Shown piece by piece: positions 29,534 through 38,777 of a DNA stretch of 64,000 bases. The stretch is from Rhodobacteraceae bacterium 63075. Lineage in GTDB: Bacteria; Pseudomonadota; Alphaproteobacteria; Rhodobacterales; Rhodobacteraceae. Below the pieces are notes generated by a model, which was not told where the DNA came from, ran no database searches, and was given only the letters and a program-made list of their open reading frames with translations. Every line of letters starts with the position of its first letter. The stretch's first letter is position 1. A program made the position numbers and the translations under genes. The DNA is taken from positions 1 through 64,000 of the forward strand of contig QVMW01000007.1 in the NCBI GenBank assembly GCA_003417655.1, read 5' to 3'.

Positions 29534-30723
29534 GCGACAGGCTGACCAGACTGGCCGAAATCGTGGCCGAGGCCGAGCGCCGCGCACCCGCTCTGGCCGC
29601 ACGGCTGCAGGGCGCGGGTCTCACCGCGGCCAATCTCGCCCGCCCCGGCGCGCTTGAGAGCCTGCCGGTGCTTCAAAAAACCGAGCTGATGGAGATGCAG
29701 GCCGCCGATCCGCCCTTTGCGGGCTATCTGTCTAGCGACATGCAGGAGGTCGCGCATGTCTTTGCCTCTCCCGGTCCGATTTTCGAACCGGTGCTCAGGT
29801 CGCAAGAGGCGCATGGCTTTGATCTCATGTTCCGCTCGGGCGGACTTGGGCCGGGTGACATCGCGCTCAACACGTGGTCCTATCATCTGGTGCCTGCCGG
29901 TCTGATCTTTGATGCAGGCGCGCGGGCCACCGGAGCTACGGTGATCCCTTCGGGCCCCGGCCAGACTGAGCTTCAGGTGCGGCTGATCGCAGGTATGGGT
30001 GTGAGCGCCTTTCTCGGCTCGACAGCCTACTTCGAAAAGGTTGCGCAAGCCTACGCCAAAAGCTACGGCGGCACCGCCGGGCACTGGACGTTACGGCGCG
30101 CCTTTCTGGGCGGCGAGCCGGGCAACTGGATGGGCAAGCGCAAGCGGCTGGAGGCCAGCCATGGCATCACCACCCACGGGGCCTATGGCACCGCCGATCT
30201 CGGCCTCGTGGGCTTTGAAAAGCATGGGCAGCCCGGCTATGCCTGCAACCCCGAGCGGCTTGTGCAGATCTGCGATCCGCTGAGCGGCGCGCCCCTGCCG
30301 GTCAACACGCCGGGGCAGATCGTGGTGACGACACTGGCCCGCGGCTGGCCGATGATTCGCTTTGGCACGGGCGATCTGGCTAAGGCGCTCGAAATTGGAC
30401 CGGACGGCTTCGTCACAAGATTGTCCGCCGTTTCCGGCCGCGTCGGCGATGGTGTGAAGGTGCGTGAAATCTTCCTCTACCGCGCCCATGCCGAAGCGCT
30501 CGCGGCGGCACTCGGTCCCGATGTCTCGGCGCGCATCCGCGTCGCCAATGCGGACGGGTGCGATCGTATCGAGATCGCGCTGTCCGGCTCGCGCTGCCCC
30601 GATGCCGAGGTGCAGGAGAGCTTTCGCCGCATCACCCGCCTGCGCGCTGATCACATCTCTTGGCACGCGCGGTTCACCGAGACCGATCTTTTGGAGGATA
30701 CCCGTGATTTTTCAACCCTCTGA
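29530..30723 (+). CDS. PaaK-like adenylate-forming enzyme family protein lacking a clear P-loop
   Basis: This 397-residue protein is related to phenylacetate-CoA ligase: LMFRSGGLGPGDIALNTWS, the AYGTADLG region (A5-like) and RFGTGDLAKAL (A7-like). The nucleotide P-loop expected before these (SSGTTGKP in PaaK) is replaced by FASPGPIFEP, with no Gly-Thr-Thr-Gly-Lys. Either it binds nucleotide differently or it acts as an acyl carrier or regulatory protein. It overlaps livF by 4 bases, so it belongs to the operon. Confidence 0.78.
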   Translation: MSDRLTRLAEIVAEAERRAPALAARLQGAGLTAANLARPGALESLPVLQKTELMEMQAADPPFAGYLSSDMQEVAHVFASPGPIFEPVLRSQEAHGFDLMFRSGGLGPGDIALNTWSYHLVPAGLIFDAGARATGATVIPSGPGQTELQVRLIAGMGVSAFLGSTAYFEKVAQAYAKSYGGTAGHWTLRRAFLGGEPGNWMGKRKRLEASHGITTHGAYGTADLGLVGFEKHGQPGYACNPERLVQICDPLSGAPLPVNTPGQIVVTTLARGWPMIRFGTGDLAKALEIGPDGFVTRLSAVSGRVGDGVKVREIFLYRAHAEALAAALGPDVSARIRVANADGCDRIEIALSGSRCPDAEVQESFRRITRLRADHISWHARFTETDLLEDTRDFSTL

Positions 30724-30743
30724 CCCCAAAGTGAGGCCCCGTC

Positions 30744-32345
30744 TTGGCAAAACTTGACTCCACAATCGACCGCGCCTCCGAGAGCTTTCGCCAAAAGGCC
30801 GGCGCATACGAAACCCTAATCACCGATCTGGGCGACAAGCTGGCATGGGCGCGCGCGGGCGGCGGCGAGGCGATGGTCGCGCGCCACCGCGAGCGCGACA
30901 AGATCCCCGTGCGCGAACGCATCGATCTGCTAATCGACCCCGGCACAGGCTTTCTGGAGCTGACACCGCTGGCGGGCTGGGGCCTTTATGACGGCGATCT
31001 TGCGGCGGCAGGCATCGTCACCGGCATCGGCTGCGTGCGCGGGACCAGCTGTATGATCATCGCCAACGACGCCACGGTAAAGGGTGGCTCGTTCTACCGC
31101 GAAACGGTCAAGAAGCATATTCGCGCTCAGGATATCGCCATGCAAAACCGCCTGCCTTGCGTTTATCTAGTAGATTGCGGCGGCGCCAACCTCAACCAGA
31201 TGGAGGAGGTGTTCTACGACGAAAACCACTTCGGCGGCACCTTTCACCGCCAGTGCCGCATGTCGGCGGCAGGCATTCCGCAATTGGCCGCTGTATTCGG
31301 CGAATGCACTGCGGGCGGGGCCTATATCCCGGCGCTCTGCGACGAATTCATCATGGTCGAGGGCGCAGCTTCGATCCATCTGGGCGGCCCGCAGATAGTC
31401 AAGGCCGCGATCTCCGAGGTGATCGACCGTCACGAGCTCGGCGGGGCGGCGTTGCATGGGCGTCAGTCCGGTGTCGCCGATCACATCGTGCCGGACGAAC
31501 TTGCCGCCATCGGACGGCTGCGTGACATGGTCGCCAGCCTTGCGTATGCCCAGCCTTTTGTCTCCAATCGTGCGACCACGGCTCCACCCCTGTATGACGC
31601 AGAAGACATCCCCGGCATCGTCGGCACCGACCTGAAAGAACCGGTCGACCCGCGAGAGATTATAGCGCGCGTGGTGGACTCCAGCGACTTTCACGAATTC
31701 AAACCTGAGTGGGGCGCAACCATCGTCTGCGGCACCGCCCGCATCGACGGGTTTGCAGTGGGCATCATCGCCAACAACGGGGTGCTCTTCTCGGAGGCCT
31801 GCCTCAAGGCCACGCATTTCATCGAACTGTGCGACCAGCGCGGCCATCCGATCATCTTTTTGCAAAATACCACCGGTTTCATGGTCGGACGCGACGCCGA
31901 GCTGGGTGGGATCGCCAAACATTCCGCCAAGCTGGTCTACGCCATGTCCAACACCCGGGTACCGCGCCTGACCTTGGTCACAGGCGGCTCCTACGGTGCG
32001 GGCAATTACGGCATGTCGGGGCGCGGGTTCCGCCCGCATTTCATGTTCATGTGGCCCAATGCGCGGCTCGGCGGCATGGCCCCGGAGGTGGGCGCAGGTG
32101 TGCTGATGGACCTGCGCCGCGCCAGCATCAGCCGCAATCCGGCCACCGAAGAAGAACTGACCGAACACGAAGCAAAGCTGCGCGCCATGTTCGAAGAAAA
32201 GTCCGACCCCTATTTCTGCACCGCGCGGCTCTTTGATGATGGAATCATCGACCCGCGCGATACGCGGCGGGTGCTGGGCCTATGCCTCGCCATCGTCTCG
32301 ATGCGCCCCAAAGTCCGCGGCCAGCGGCCCGTCTACAGGATGTGA
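30744..32345 (+). CDS. Acyl-CoA carboxylase, carboxyltransferase (beta) subunit
   Basis: This 533-residue crotonase-fold carboxyltransferase transfers CO2 from biotin to an acyl-CoA. It resembles 3-methylcrotonyl-CoA and geranyl-CoA carboxylase beta subunits: VYLVDCGGANLNQMEEVF, GGAYIPALCDEF and GGSYGAGNYGMSGRGF. The segment after this (WPNARLGGMAPEVGAG) differs from the MGGEQAA of classic MCC, so substrate specificity may differ. It starts at TTG 30744. The partner biotin carboxylase overlaps by 4 bases. Confidence 0.91.
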   Translation: MAKLDSTIDRASESFRQKAGAYETLITDLGDKLAWARAGGGEAMVARHRERDKIPVRERIDLLIDPGTGFLELTPLAGWGLYDGDLAAAGIVTGIGCVRGTSCMIIANDATVKGGSFYRETVKKHIRAQDIAMQNRLPCVYLVDCGGANLNQMEEVFYDENHFGGTFHRQCRMSAAGIPQLAAVFGECTAGGAYIPALCDEFIMVEGAASIHLGGPQIVKAAISEVIDRHELGGAALHGRQSGVADHIVPDELAAIGRLRDMVASLAYAQPFVSNRATTAPPLYDAEDIPGIVGTDLKEPVDPREIIARVVDSSDFHEFKPEWGATIVCGTARIDGFAVGIIANNGVLFSEACLKATHFIELCDQRGHPIIFLQNTTGFMVGRDAELGGIAKHSAKLVYAMSNTRVPRLTLVTGGSYGAGNYGMSGRGFRPHFMFMWPNARLGGMAPEVGAGVLMDLRRASISRNPATEEELTEHEAKLRAMFEEKSDPYFCTARLFDDGIIDPRDTRRVLGLCLAIVSMRPKVRGQRPVYRM

Positions 32346-34294
32346 CCGTGACCGAGTTTTTCTACGCCCCAACCCCCATGCGCAGCGTGCTGATCGCCAA
32401 TCGCGGCGAGATCGCCTGCCGGATCATCAAGACCTGCCGGCGCCTCGGCCTGCGGAGCATCGCGGTCTATTCCGAGGCCGACGCGGGCGCGCGTCATGTG
32501 CGGCTCGCCGATACGGCTCATGCCATCGGCCCCGCCAACCCGTCACAAAGCTATCTACGCATCGACGCGATCATCGCAGCGGCCGAGGCCACGGGAGCCG
32601 ACGCTGTTCATCCTGGCTATGGGTTTCTGTCGGAAAACGCCGATTTCGTGCAGGCGGTGGCCGATGCGGGGCTGGTCTTCGTCGGCCCCTCAGCCGATGC
32701 GGTCCGGCGCATGGGCTCCAAGATCACCGCCCGCGAGATCGCAAAGGATGCGGGCGTGCCCGTCGTACCTGGATATGACGCCGAGGGCGCGAGCGATGCT
32801 GACTTTGCAAAAGCCGCCCAAAAGATCGGATACCCCGTGCTGGTCAAAGCCAGCGCAGGCGGCGGCGGGCGCGGCATGCGGCAAGCGGGCAGCAAGGCCG
32901 ATTTGAACCGCGCCCTGGAAGATGCCCGCAAGGAGGCAGGCGCGGCTTTCGGCGATGCGACGGTCTTTATCGAAAAGCTGATCCAGAGCCCCCGTCACAT
33001 CGAAGTTCAGGTGTTCGGCGATGGCGCAGGCGGCGCGCTGCACTTTCATGACCGCGACTGCTCGGTGCAGCACAATCACCAGAAGATGATCGAGGAAGCC
33101 CCCGCGCCAAACCTGCCCGACAAGGTGCGCGCCGCGCTCTCCGAGCACGCCACCAGCCTCGCCTCGTCGATCGGCTACTCCGGCGTAGGCACGGTGGAAT
33201 TCGTCATGGGCGCTAACGACGCAGCGCCCTATTTTCTGGAAATGAACACCCGCCTGCAGGTCGAACATCCGGTCACCGAAGCAATCTGCGGTGTTGATCT
33301 GGTGGAATGGCAATTGCGACAGGCAGCCGGGCTCCCGCTGCCGCTGACACAGGATCAGATTACCCCCCAAGGTCACGCAATCGAAATGCGGATCAACGCC
33401 GAACGACCCGAAGCAGGCTTCCTGCCAGATGTGGGCCGCATCGCGGTGCTGCAAACCCTCGATTGCCTGCGCTTTGACAGCGGCATCGACGCTGGCGACA
33501 CGGTCAGCAGCCATTACGATTCCATGCTCGCCAAACTCATTGCCCACGGGTCCGACCGCGACGCGGCGCGCCAAGCACTGCTTGCGGGTATCGACGGTAC
33601 CGCCCTGATCGGGGTCGGCACCAATCTGGGCCTGCTGCGCGACTGCCTGAGCGCCCCCGCCTTTGCCAAAGGCCTCGCCACCACTGCCTTTCTGTCCGAG
33701 ACCTTCCCCGATGGCTGGTACCCCGATGCCGACATTCTGCTGCGCCTGCGCGGACAGGCTGCGCTTGCTGCAATCACAGGGCAAAGCGATCCCCACACCC
33801 GCACCGACGGGTTCCGCGTCGGCGCGCGCGCAGCGCCGGGGCGCGCGCCGCTGCATATCAGCGATGACTACGGCCAGACCGATCTCTGCCTGCACCTTGG
33901 CCCAGACCCGACTGTCACTTCAGGGGAGCGTGACCTACCCCTTGGCCCGCCGCCCGCCTACCTCGCCCTCAGCGGCCCCGAGGCGCACGTAGCCAGTCGC
34001 GGCCTTGCCCTCAAGCTGAGCGCACGCGCCTTGGCAGAGGCACGGATGGACGCGCGCAACGATGTCGCCGAACAGGGCAGCATTCCCGCGCCGCTCACAG
34101 GGCTGGTCACTGAAGTGCGCGTCTGTCTAGGCGATCGCGTCGCCAAGGGAGACACATTGGTGGTGATGGAAGCGATGAAACTCGTTCACACGCTTGCAGC
34201 CCCGTTCGACGGCACGGTCGGCAAGCTGACCGCCGCGGTTGGCGACACTGTCGCGGCAAAGAGCATACTAGTAGAAATCGAGGAGCAAAGCTGA
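32342..34294 (+). CDS. Acyl-CoA carboxylase, biotin carboxylase plus biotin carrier (alpha) subunit
   Basis: This 650-residue protein has a biotin carboxylase domain at 15-460 (VLIANRGEIACRI; ATP-grasp VKASAGGGGRGMRQ; NTRLQVEHPVTE) and a C-terminal biotinyl domain with the biotin Lys in VVMEAMKLVHTL. It carboxylates biotin with ATP and bicarbonate. GTG 32342 overlaps the beta-subunit stop (GTGA); ATG 32378 is an alternative. The central BT-like linker is short compared with MCC alpha. Confidence 0.93.
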   Translation: MTVTEFFYAPTPMRSVLIANRGEIACRIIKTCRRLGLRSIAVYSEADAGARHVRLADTAHAIGPANPSQSYLRIDAIIAAAEATGADAVHPGYGFLSENADFVQAVADAGLVFVGPSADAVRRMGSKITAREIAKDAGVPVVPGYDAEGASDADFAKAAQKIGYPVLVKASAGGGGRGMRQAGSKADLNRALEDARKEAGAAFGDATVFIEKLIQSPRHIEVQVFGDGAGGALHFHDRDCSVQHNHQKMIEEAPAPNLPDKVRAALSEHATSLASSIGYSGVGTVEFVMGANDAAPYFLEMNTRLQVEHPVTEAICGVDLVEWQLRQAAGLPLPLTQDQITPQGHAIEMRINAERPEAGFLPDVGRIAVLQTLDCLRFDSGIDAGDTVSSHYDSMLAKLIAHGSDRDAARQALLAGIDGTALIGVGTNLGLLRDCLSAPAFAKGLATTAFLSETFPDGWYPDADILLRLRGQAALAAITGQSDPHTRTDGFRVGARAAPGRAPLHISDDYGQTDLCLHLGPDPTVTSGERDLPLGPPPAYLALSGPEAHVASRGLALKLSARALAEARMDARNDVAEQGSIPAPLTGLVTEVRVCLGDRVAKGDTLVVMEAMKLVHTLAAPFDGTVGKLTAAVGDTVAAKSILVEIEEQS

Positions 34295-34752
34295 TGTCCG
34301 GACTGTGGTTCGAGGAATTCGAGGTAGGTCATGTTTTCGAGCATGAATGGACACGCACCATCACCCAGACCGACAATCACTGGTTTTCGCTGCTGACCAT
34401 GAACCCCCAGCCGGTGCATATCGACGCCCACGCAGCGGCAAAATCGGTCTGGGGCAAGCCTCTGGTCAACTCGCTGTTCACGCTCGGCTGCATGGTCGGC
34501 ATGACGGTGAACGACACCACATTCGGCACCACCATCGCCAATCTCGGCATGGAGGCCGTGAAGTTTCCCCACCCGCTGTTCGAAGGCGATACGATCCGCC
34601 TGACGACGACCGTTCTGGACAAGCGCGCCAGCAAATCACGCCCCGACGAAGGGATCGTGACCCTGCGCCATGACTGCTACAATCAAGACGATGTGCTCTG
34701 CGGCACATGCGAGCGCGCGGCTCTGATGCGGATGAGGCCTGCCGATGTCTGA
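34294..34752 (+). CDS. MaoC-family hydratase
   Basis: This 152-residue single hot-dog protein has the hydratase motif region TDNHWFSLLTMNPQPVHID (catalytic Asp/His pair). MaoC enzymes hydrate enoyl-CoA to 3-hydroxyacyl-CoA. Placed after the carboxylase, it would hydrate a glutaconyl-type CoA to a 3-hydroxyglutaryl-type CoA, a step done by crotonase-fold LiuC/AtuE in known pathways. It shares one base with the preceding stop (TGATG). Confidence 0.87.
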   Translation: MSGLWFEEFEVGHVFEHEWTRTITQTDNHWFSLLTMNPQPVHIDAHAAAKSVWGKPLVNSLFTLGCMVGMTVNDTTFGTTIANLGMEAVKFPHPLFEGDTIRLTTTVLDKRASKSRPDEGIVTLRHDCYNQDDVLCGTCERAALMRMRPADV

Positions 34753-35494
34753 TCTGTCCGGCCAGCGCATCCTAATCGTCGGCGGCACGGCGGGAATTGG
34801 CCTGACTTGCGCCCAGCAGATGCAGACCGCGGGGGCATCTGTGGCTGTTGCAGGGCGTAATGCCACGCGCGGCGCGGCGGCGGCGGCGGCCCTCAACGCC
34901 ACCTTCGTTCAAGGCGATGCCGGCAAGCCCGCCGATGCCGCACGGATGGTTGAAGAGGCCTCTGCCGCGATGGGCGGTCTCGATGTGCTGCTCTCGGGCG
35001 CAGGCGGCGATCCGATGCCGCGACTGCTGCGCGACATACCGCTTGATGAGATGATGCGCGATGTGACAGGCGTTCTGGCGCCGGTGATCCTTCCCGCCCG
35101 CGCCGCCTATGAGGTGATGGCGCATCAGGGTCACGGCGCGATCCTTCTCATCGCGTCCGATGCAGGCAAGCTGGCCACCCCCGGGGAGGTCGCGATCGGC
35201 ACCGCCATGGCCGGCATTTCCATGTTCGCCCGCGCCATGGCGATCGAAGCCAAGCGCGACGGCATCCGTGTAAACACGCTGACACCTTCGATCGTGCAAG
35301 GCACACCGCTCTACGATAAACTGATGCAGAACGACTTTGCCGCGCGGCTGTTCGGAAAGGCGGAAAAGATGGCGCATCTCGGCGTGACAGATCCCACCGA
35401 CATCGCCCATCTCGCCGTCTTTCTGGCCAGCTCCGCAGCTGCCCGTATTACCGGTCAGACAATCTCTGTGACCGGTGGCATATCGGCCATTTGA
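34745..35494 (+). CDS. Short-chain dehydrogenase/reductase (SDR)
   Basis: This 249-residue SDR has the cofactor motif ILIVGGTAGIGLTCAQQM. The active-site stretch is unusual: the expected Tyr-x-x-x-Lys after the Ser (IASDAGK) reads IGTAMAGISMFARAMAIEAKRD, and no clear Tyr-x-x-x-Lys is present. It may be a divergent or catalytically altered member. It overlaps the MaoC gene by 8 bases and likely acts on a hydroxyacyl or ketoacyl intermediate. Confidence 0.82.
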   Translation: MSDLSGQRILIVGGTAGIGLTCAQQMQTAGASVAVAGRNATRGAAAAAALNATFVQGDAGKPADAARMVEEASAAMGGLDVLLSGAGGDPMPRLLRDIPLDEMMRDVTGVLAPVILPARAAYEVMAHQGHGAILLIASDAGKLATPGEVAIGTAMAGISMFARAMAIEAKRDGIRVNTLTPSIVQGTPLYDKLMQNDFAARLFGKAEKMAHLGVTDPTDIAHLAVFLASSAAARITGQTISVTGGISAI

Positions 35495-35508
35495 AAGGAC
35501 CACCCCTG

Positions 35509-36681
35509 ATGAACGCCCCCTCCTCCTTCGCCGCCCACGACAGTCCGGTTTTTTTCGATGAAACTCACAGGATGCTGCGCGATCAGGTCCGCCGCTTTGT
35601 CGAGACCGAAATCAAACCCCATGCCCTCACATGGGAGGCCGAAGGGCAAACGCCCCGCGAAGTGCTGCGCAAGATGGGCGAGCTGGGCTTTTTCGGAATC
35701 CGCTACCCCGAAACACTCGGCGGCTCGGGTCTCGATCAGCGCGCAACCGTCGTCTGGGCCGAAGAGCTGGGCCGCTCCACCTTCGCAGGCGTGGCGATCA
35801 CGGCTTTGGTGCACACGGATATGGCATCCGTTCATATCTTCAACGCCGGCAATGACGAGCAGCGCGCCGAGTGGATCCCGCGCTGCATCAGCGGCGAGAC
35901 AATCTCCGCCGTCGCGGTCACCGAGCCCGGTGCTGGATCAGACGTGAAAGGCATCCGCACAACCGCGCGGCAGGACGGCAATCACTGGGTGCTGAACGGT
36001 GCCAAGATGTTCATCACCAACGGCGTAAATGCAGATGTCTTCTGCGTTGCCGCCAAGACCAATCCCGACTCCCGGCCGAGTCAGTCGATTACCATGTTCC
36101 TCGTCGAGAAAGGCACGCAAGGCTTCACCGTCTCGCGCGCGCTAGACAAGCACGGCTGGCGCTCCTCCGACACCGCTGAGCTGTCGTTCGACGAGGTGCG
36201 CGTGCCCGCGTCGAGCATCCTCGGCGAGCAAGGCTGCGGCTTTTACGAGATCATGAAGAACTTTCAGAATGAGCGGCTGGTGATCGGTGCCATGGCGATG
36301 GGCGAGGCTCAGGCCGCTCTGGAACTGACCGTTGCTTACCTCAAGGAACGGCAGGCCTTCGACGCGCCGCTCTGGGACAAGCAGGCGATCCGCCAGCGGC
36401 TGGCGATGCTGGCCGCGCGCGTCGAAAGCTGCCGCCAGATGATCTACGCCACCGCCGCGCGGCTCGCCTTGGGCGAGGAGCAGACCCGCGAAGTTTCGAT
36501 GATCAAGGCGCTTGCGGGCGAGCTGGTCAACGAGGTGATGTATTCCTGCGTTCAGTTTCACGGCGGCATCGGCTTCATGCGCGAAAGCACGATCGAGCGG
36601 ATGTCGCGCGATGCGCGGGTTCAGGCCATCGGCGGGGGTGCCACCGAGGTGATGCTCGAAGAAGTCGCCAAGAGGATGTGA
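35509..36681 (+). CDS. Acyl-CoA dehydrogenase (second copy in the operon)
   Basis: This 390-residue flavoprotein has VTEPGAGSDVKGI and the C-terminal FHGGIGFMRESTIERMSRDA. At the short-chain catalytic Glu position it has IGGGATEVM, as in long-chain and isovaleryl-type enzymes where the Glu lies elsewhere. This suggests a different chain length or branching from the first acyl-CoA dehydrogenase of the operon. The start ATG 35509 follows GAAAGGA. It shares one base with the CitE-type gene. Confidence 0.9.
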   Translation: MNAPSSFAAHDSPVFFDETHRMLRDQVRRFVETEIKPHALTWEAEGQTPREVLRKMGELGFFGIRYPETLGGSGLDQRATVVWAEELGRSTFAGVAITALVHTDMASVHIFNAGNDEQRAEWIPRCISGETISAVAVTEPGAGSDVKGIRTTARQDGNHWVLNGAKMFITNGVNADVFCVAAKTNPDSRPSQSITMFLVEKGTQGFTVSRALDKHGWRSSDTAELSFDEVRVPASSILGEQGCGFYEIMKNFQNERLVIGAMAMGEAQAALELTVAYLKERQAFDAPLWDKQAIRQRLAMLAARVESCRQMIYATAARLALGEEQTREVSMIKALAGELVNEVMYSCVQFHGGIGFMRESTIERMSRDARVQAIGGGATEVMLEEVAKRM

Positions 36682-37511
36682 TGGACACCCCGCGCTCCTG
36701 GCTCTTCGTTCCCGGTGACTGTGAAGGGATGATGCAAAAGGCGCTGGCCTCCGGCGCCGATGCTCTAATCCTCGATCTGGAAGATGCCGTCTCCCTCGAG
36801 GCCAAGCCCGCCGCGCGCGCCAGCGTAGCGCGGTTTCTGAACAGCGCGCGCACGCTTCCTTGCTTCGTGCGGGTTAACGCGCTCGACACTGGCATGACAG
36901 GCAATGACATCGCGGCGCTCGCTGTCCCGCCCGACGGGTTCGTTCTGCCCAAATGCGAAGGCCCCGCCGATCTCGAACGACTCAGCGCAATGACAAACAA
37001 TCTGCCGATCCTTGCCATCGCCACCGAAACGGTCAAGGCCGTCCGTGCCCTCTTCACTGACGACTGGAGTCACCCGAACCTGTTCGGTATGGCTTGGGGC
37101 GGCGAGGATCTGGCCGCCGATCTCGGTGCCTCGGCCAATCGCGACGCGTTAGGCGGCTATCTTGGTCCGTTTGCGATGGCCCGCGATGCAATGCTGTTTG
37201 CCGCCAAGGCCGCGGGCGTTGCTGCCATTGATGCGGTTCACACCGATTTTCGTGTCCTCACCGGACTGACGGGCGAGGCCCGCTCCGCAGCCGCGGTCGG
37301 GTTCACTGGCAAACTGGCAATCCACCCTGCACAGATTGCTCCGATCCACGACGCCTTCACCCCCACAGCCGAAATGGTCGACTGGGCAAAACAAGTCATC
37401 GCGGCGATGGAAGAAGCGGACGGCGGCATCGCGCGGCTGCGCGGGCAGATGCTCGACAAACCGCACCTTGATCGCGCCCGCACTATCCTGCGCCGCGCAA
37501 CAAAACACTGA
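36681..37511 (+). CDS. HpcH/HpaI or CitE-type acyl-CoA lyase
   Basis: This 276-residue TIM-barrel lyase has RSWLFVPGD, ADALILDLEDAVSLEAKPAAR (metal-binding Glu/Asp), FVLPKCEG and GKLAIHPAQIAPIHDAF, all CitE/malyl-CoA lyase hallmarks. Such enzymes cleave malyl-, citramalyl- or 3-hydroxyacyl-type CoA esters. As the last gene after carboxylase and hydratase it likely performs the final C-C cleavage, in place of the HMG-CoA lyase fold used in leucine degradation. The substrate is inferred. Confidence 0.9.
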   Translation: MDTPRSWLFVPGDCEGMMQKALASGADALILDLEDAVSLEAKPAARASVARFLNSARTLPCFVRVNALDTGMTGNDIAALAVPPDGFVLPKCEGPADLERLSAMTNNLPILAIATETVKAVRALFTDDWSHPNLFGMAWGGEDLAADLGASANRDALGGYLGPFAMARDAMLFAAKAAGVAAIDAVHTDFRVLTGLTGEARSAAAVGFTGKLAIHPAQIAPIHDAFTPTAEMVDWAKQVIAAMEEADGGIARLRGQMLDKPHLDRARTILRRATKH

Positions 37512-38060
37512 CCGAAGCGGTAAGACCTGCACGGGACCATAACCAGCTTGTTTTGAAGAAATATCTGCATCAGACCCAAACTTGATTCTCAGACAGATTT
37601 CTCTTCGATCACGTCCTTTGAAGAAGCTTGGAAGTCCGTTAGAAATTACGCTTGTCTCGACAGTATTCAATCTTTCCAATTAGTTAGTACGGGCACTTCC
37701 GCGACGAGTCCTTATTAGGAGTTAAACGATTGAGTATTCAGGCCATCGGAGAACGCTCACCAGTAGCAGAATAGTCAGCAATCCACTTGTTGAAGCTGAA
37801 CACAGTGAAGGAAGCTTCCGGATACGATCGAATACGTAAGGATTAATGACCGCTATGGGAAAATCTGCTGCACATCGAGTCGTACCGCGCCGAAAGCGCA
37901 AACGGTTTCTGCGCAAACAATAACTGCAAATGCGAAAGTCCGCTTTGTCGGCACCGCTGAACGTGGCCCATCTTCATATCGTGTAAAGGCAGTGAATGTC
38001 CGGTTCGGCGGGCTGCATCGCAGCATTGTTGAGGGCTTTTGAACAGTAGCTCTGGGCCGT
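37512..38060. other. Intergenic stretch, no gene seen
   Basis: These 549 bases are lower in G+C than the flanking genes and contain only short, unconvincing reading frames. No clear terminator of the long upstream operon was found. The segment near 37979-38005 (GAATGTCCGGTTCGGCGGGC) resembles decayed intergenic sequence seen elsewhere in the window. Confidence 0.5.
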
Positions 38061-38294
38061 TCATGCAACGCTCGCCTGGATCGCCTCCGCAAGTCGCCCG
38101 AAGCCCGGAAATCCACGCTGGCGAATGATCTGCAGCTCCCCATGGGTAAAGAGGACCGTCACCGACACTTGTTGGTATGTCTTCTTGAAGAGCAGCCCCT
38201 TCCGGATGGGATCATGTGAGAGCGAAATACGCACCGGGTCCGCCTTTGGGTGATGATTGAGATAAAGGGAGTGAAACGCCTTGGGTGGGTGGGG
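38061..38294 (-). pseudogene. C-terminal remnant of an unrecognised protein
   Basis: The minus-strand frame is open for 77 residues from just after a TAG (38295-38297) to TGA at 38061, with no usable start codon. The text is protein-like rather than random: ADPVRISLSHDPIRKGLLF, then KKTYQQVSVTVLFTHGEL. I read it as the tail of a gene whose 5' end is lost. I cannot name the family. Confidence 0.5.
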
Positions 38295-38426
38295 CTATGA
38301 AGCTCTGACAGCAGGTGAAGTCAGATGGCCAAAGCATGGAGAATGTTCCGCTATGGTGCGGCATGGTTCCTTCTGATCCCCATGCATGACTCCCATAGGG
38401 GGTGGAGGCCTGTATGGGGGTGACGG

Positions 38427-38777
38427 CTAGCTCTTTTCATTGATGTACTTTTTGGCTTTGCCGAGGGTGATGAACGGCCGTTCGTCGACGTAGTAGTGAT
38501 TGCCTCGCTTCTCGATCCGCTTGCCATCGTATGTTCCAATCTCATCGGGTTCCTGAAACATGGTTGATTTGTGCGGCCGACGAATAGGAGGCTCAGCTCT
38601 TGCAGGAGAGACATCAGAAGACCTTTGAGCTGACGAGTTCTGCGCCGAGAAAGAGTTCTGATCCAGCCCTTGGACCGTCAGGGCCTGTTTTGAAATTTCA
38701 AGCTGGTCCCGCGCCACCTTCAGCATTTGTTGCGAGTATTCAGCGGTGTCGACCCCGGCGCGCGCGTCTTGGATCAT
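38427..38777 (-). CDS. Hypothetical protein, possibly truncated at the N terminus
   Basis: The frame encodes 116 residues from ATG 38777. It has a helical part (QQMLKVARDQLEISKQAL), a Ser/Pro-rich linker, and a compact C-terminal part (EIGTYDGKRIEKRGNHYYV) that looks like a small folded domain. The frame is open for 15 more codons upstream and would add a transmembrane stretch (RIALALLGLLGVAMIQ) before a TGA, but no ATG, GTG or TTG lies there. The original gene probably began with a membrane anchor and has lost its start, or uses a rare codon. Confidence 0.5.
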   Translation of the reverse strand: MIQDARAGVDTAEYSQQMLKVARDQLEISKQALTVQGLDQNSFSAQNSSAQRSSDVSPARAEPPIRRPHKSTMFQEPDEIGTYDGKRIEKRGNHYYVDERPFITLGKAKKYINEKS

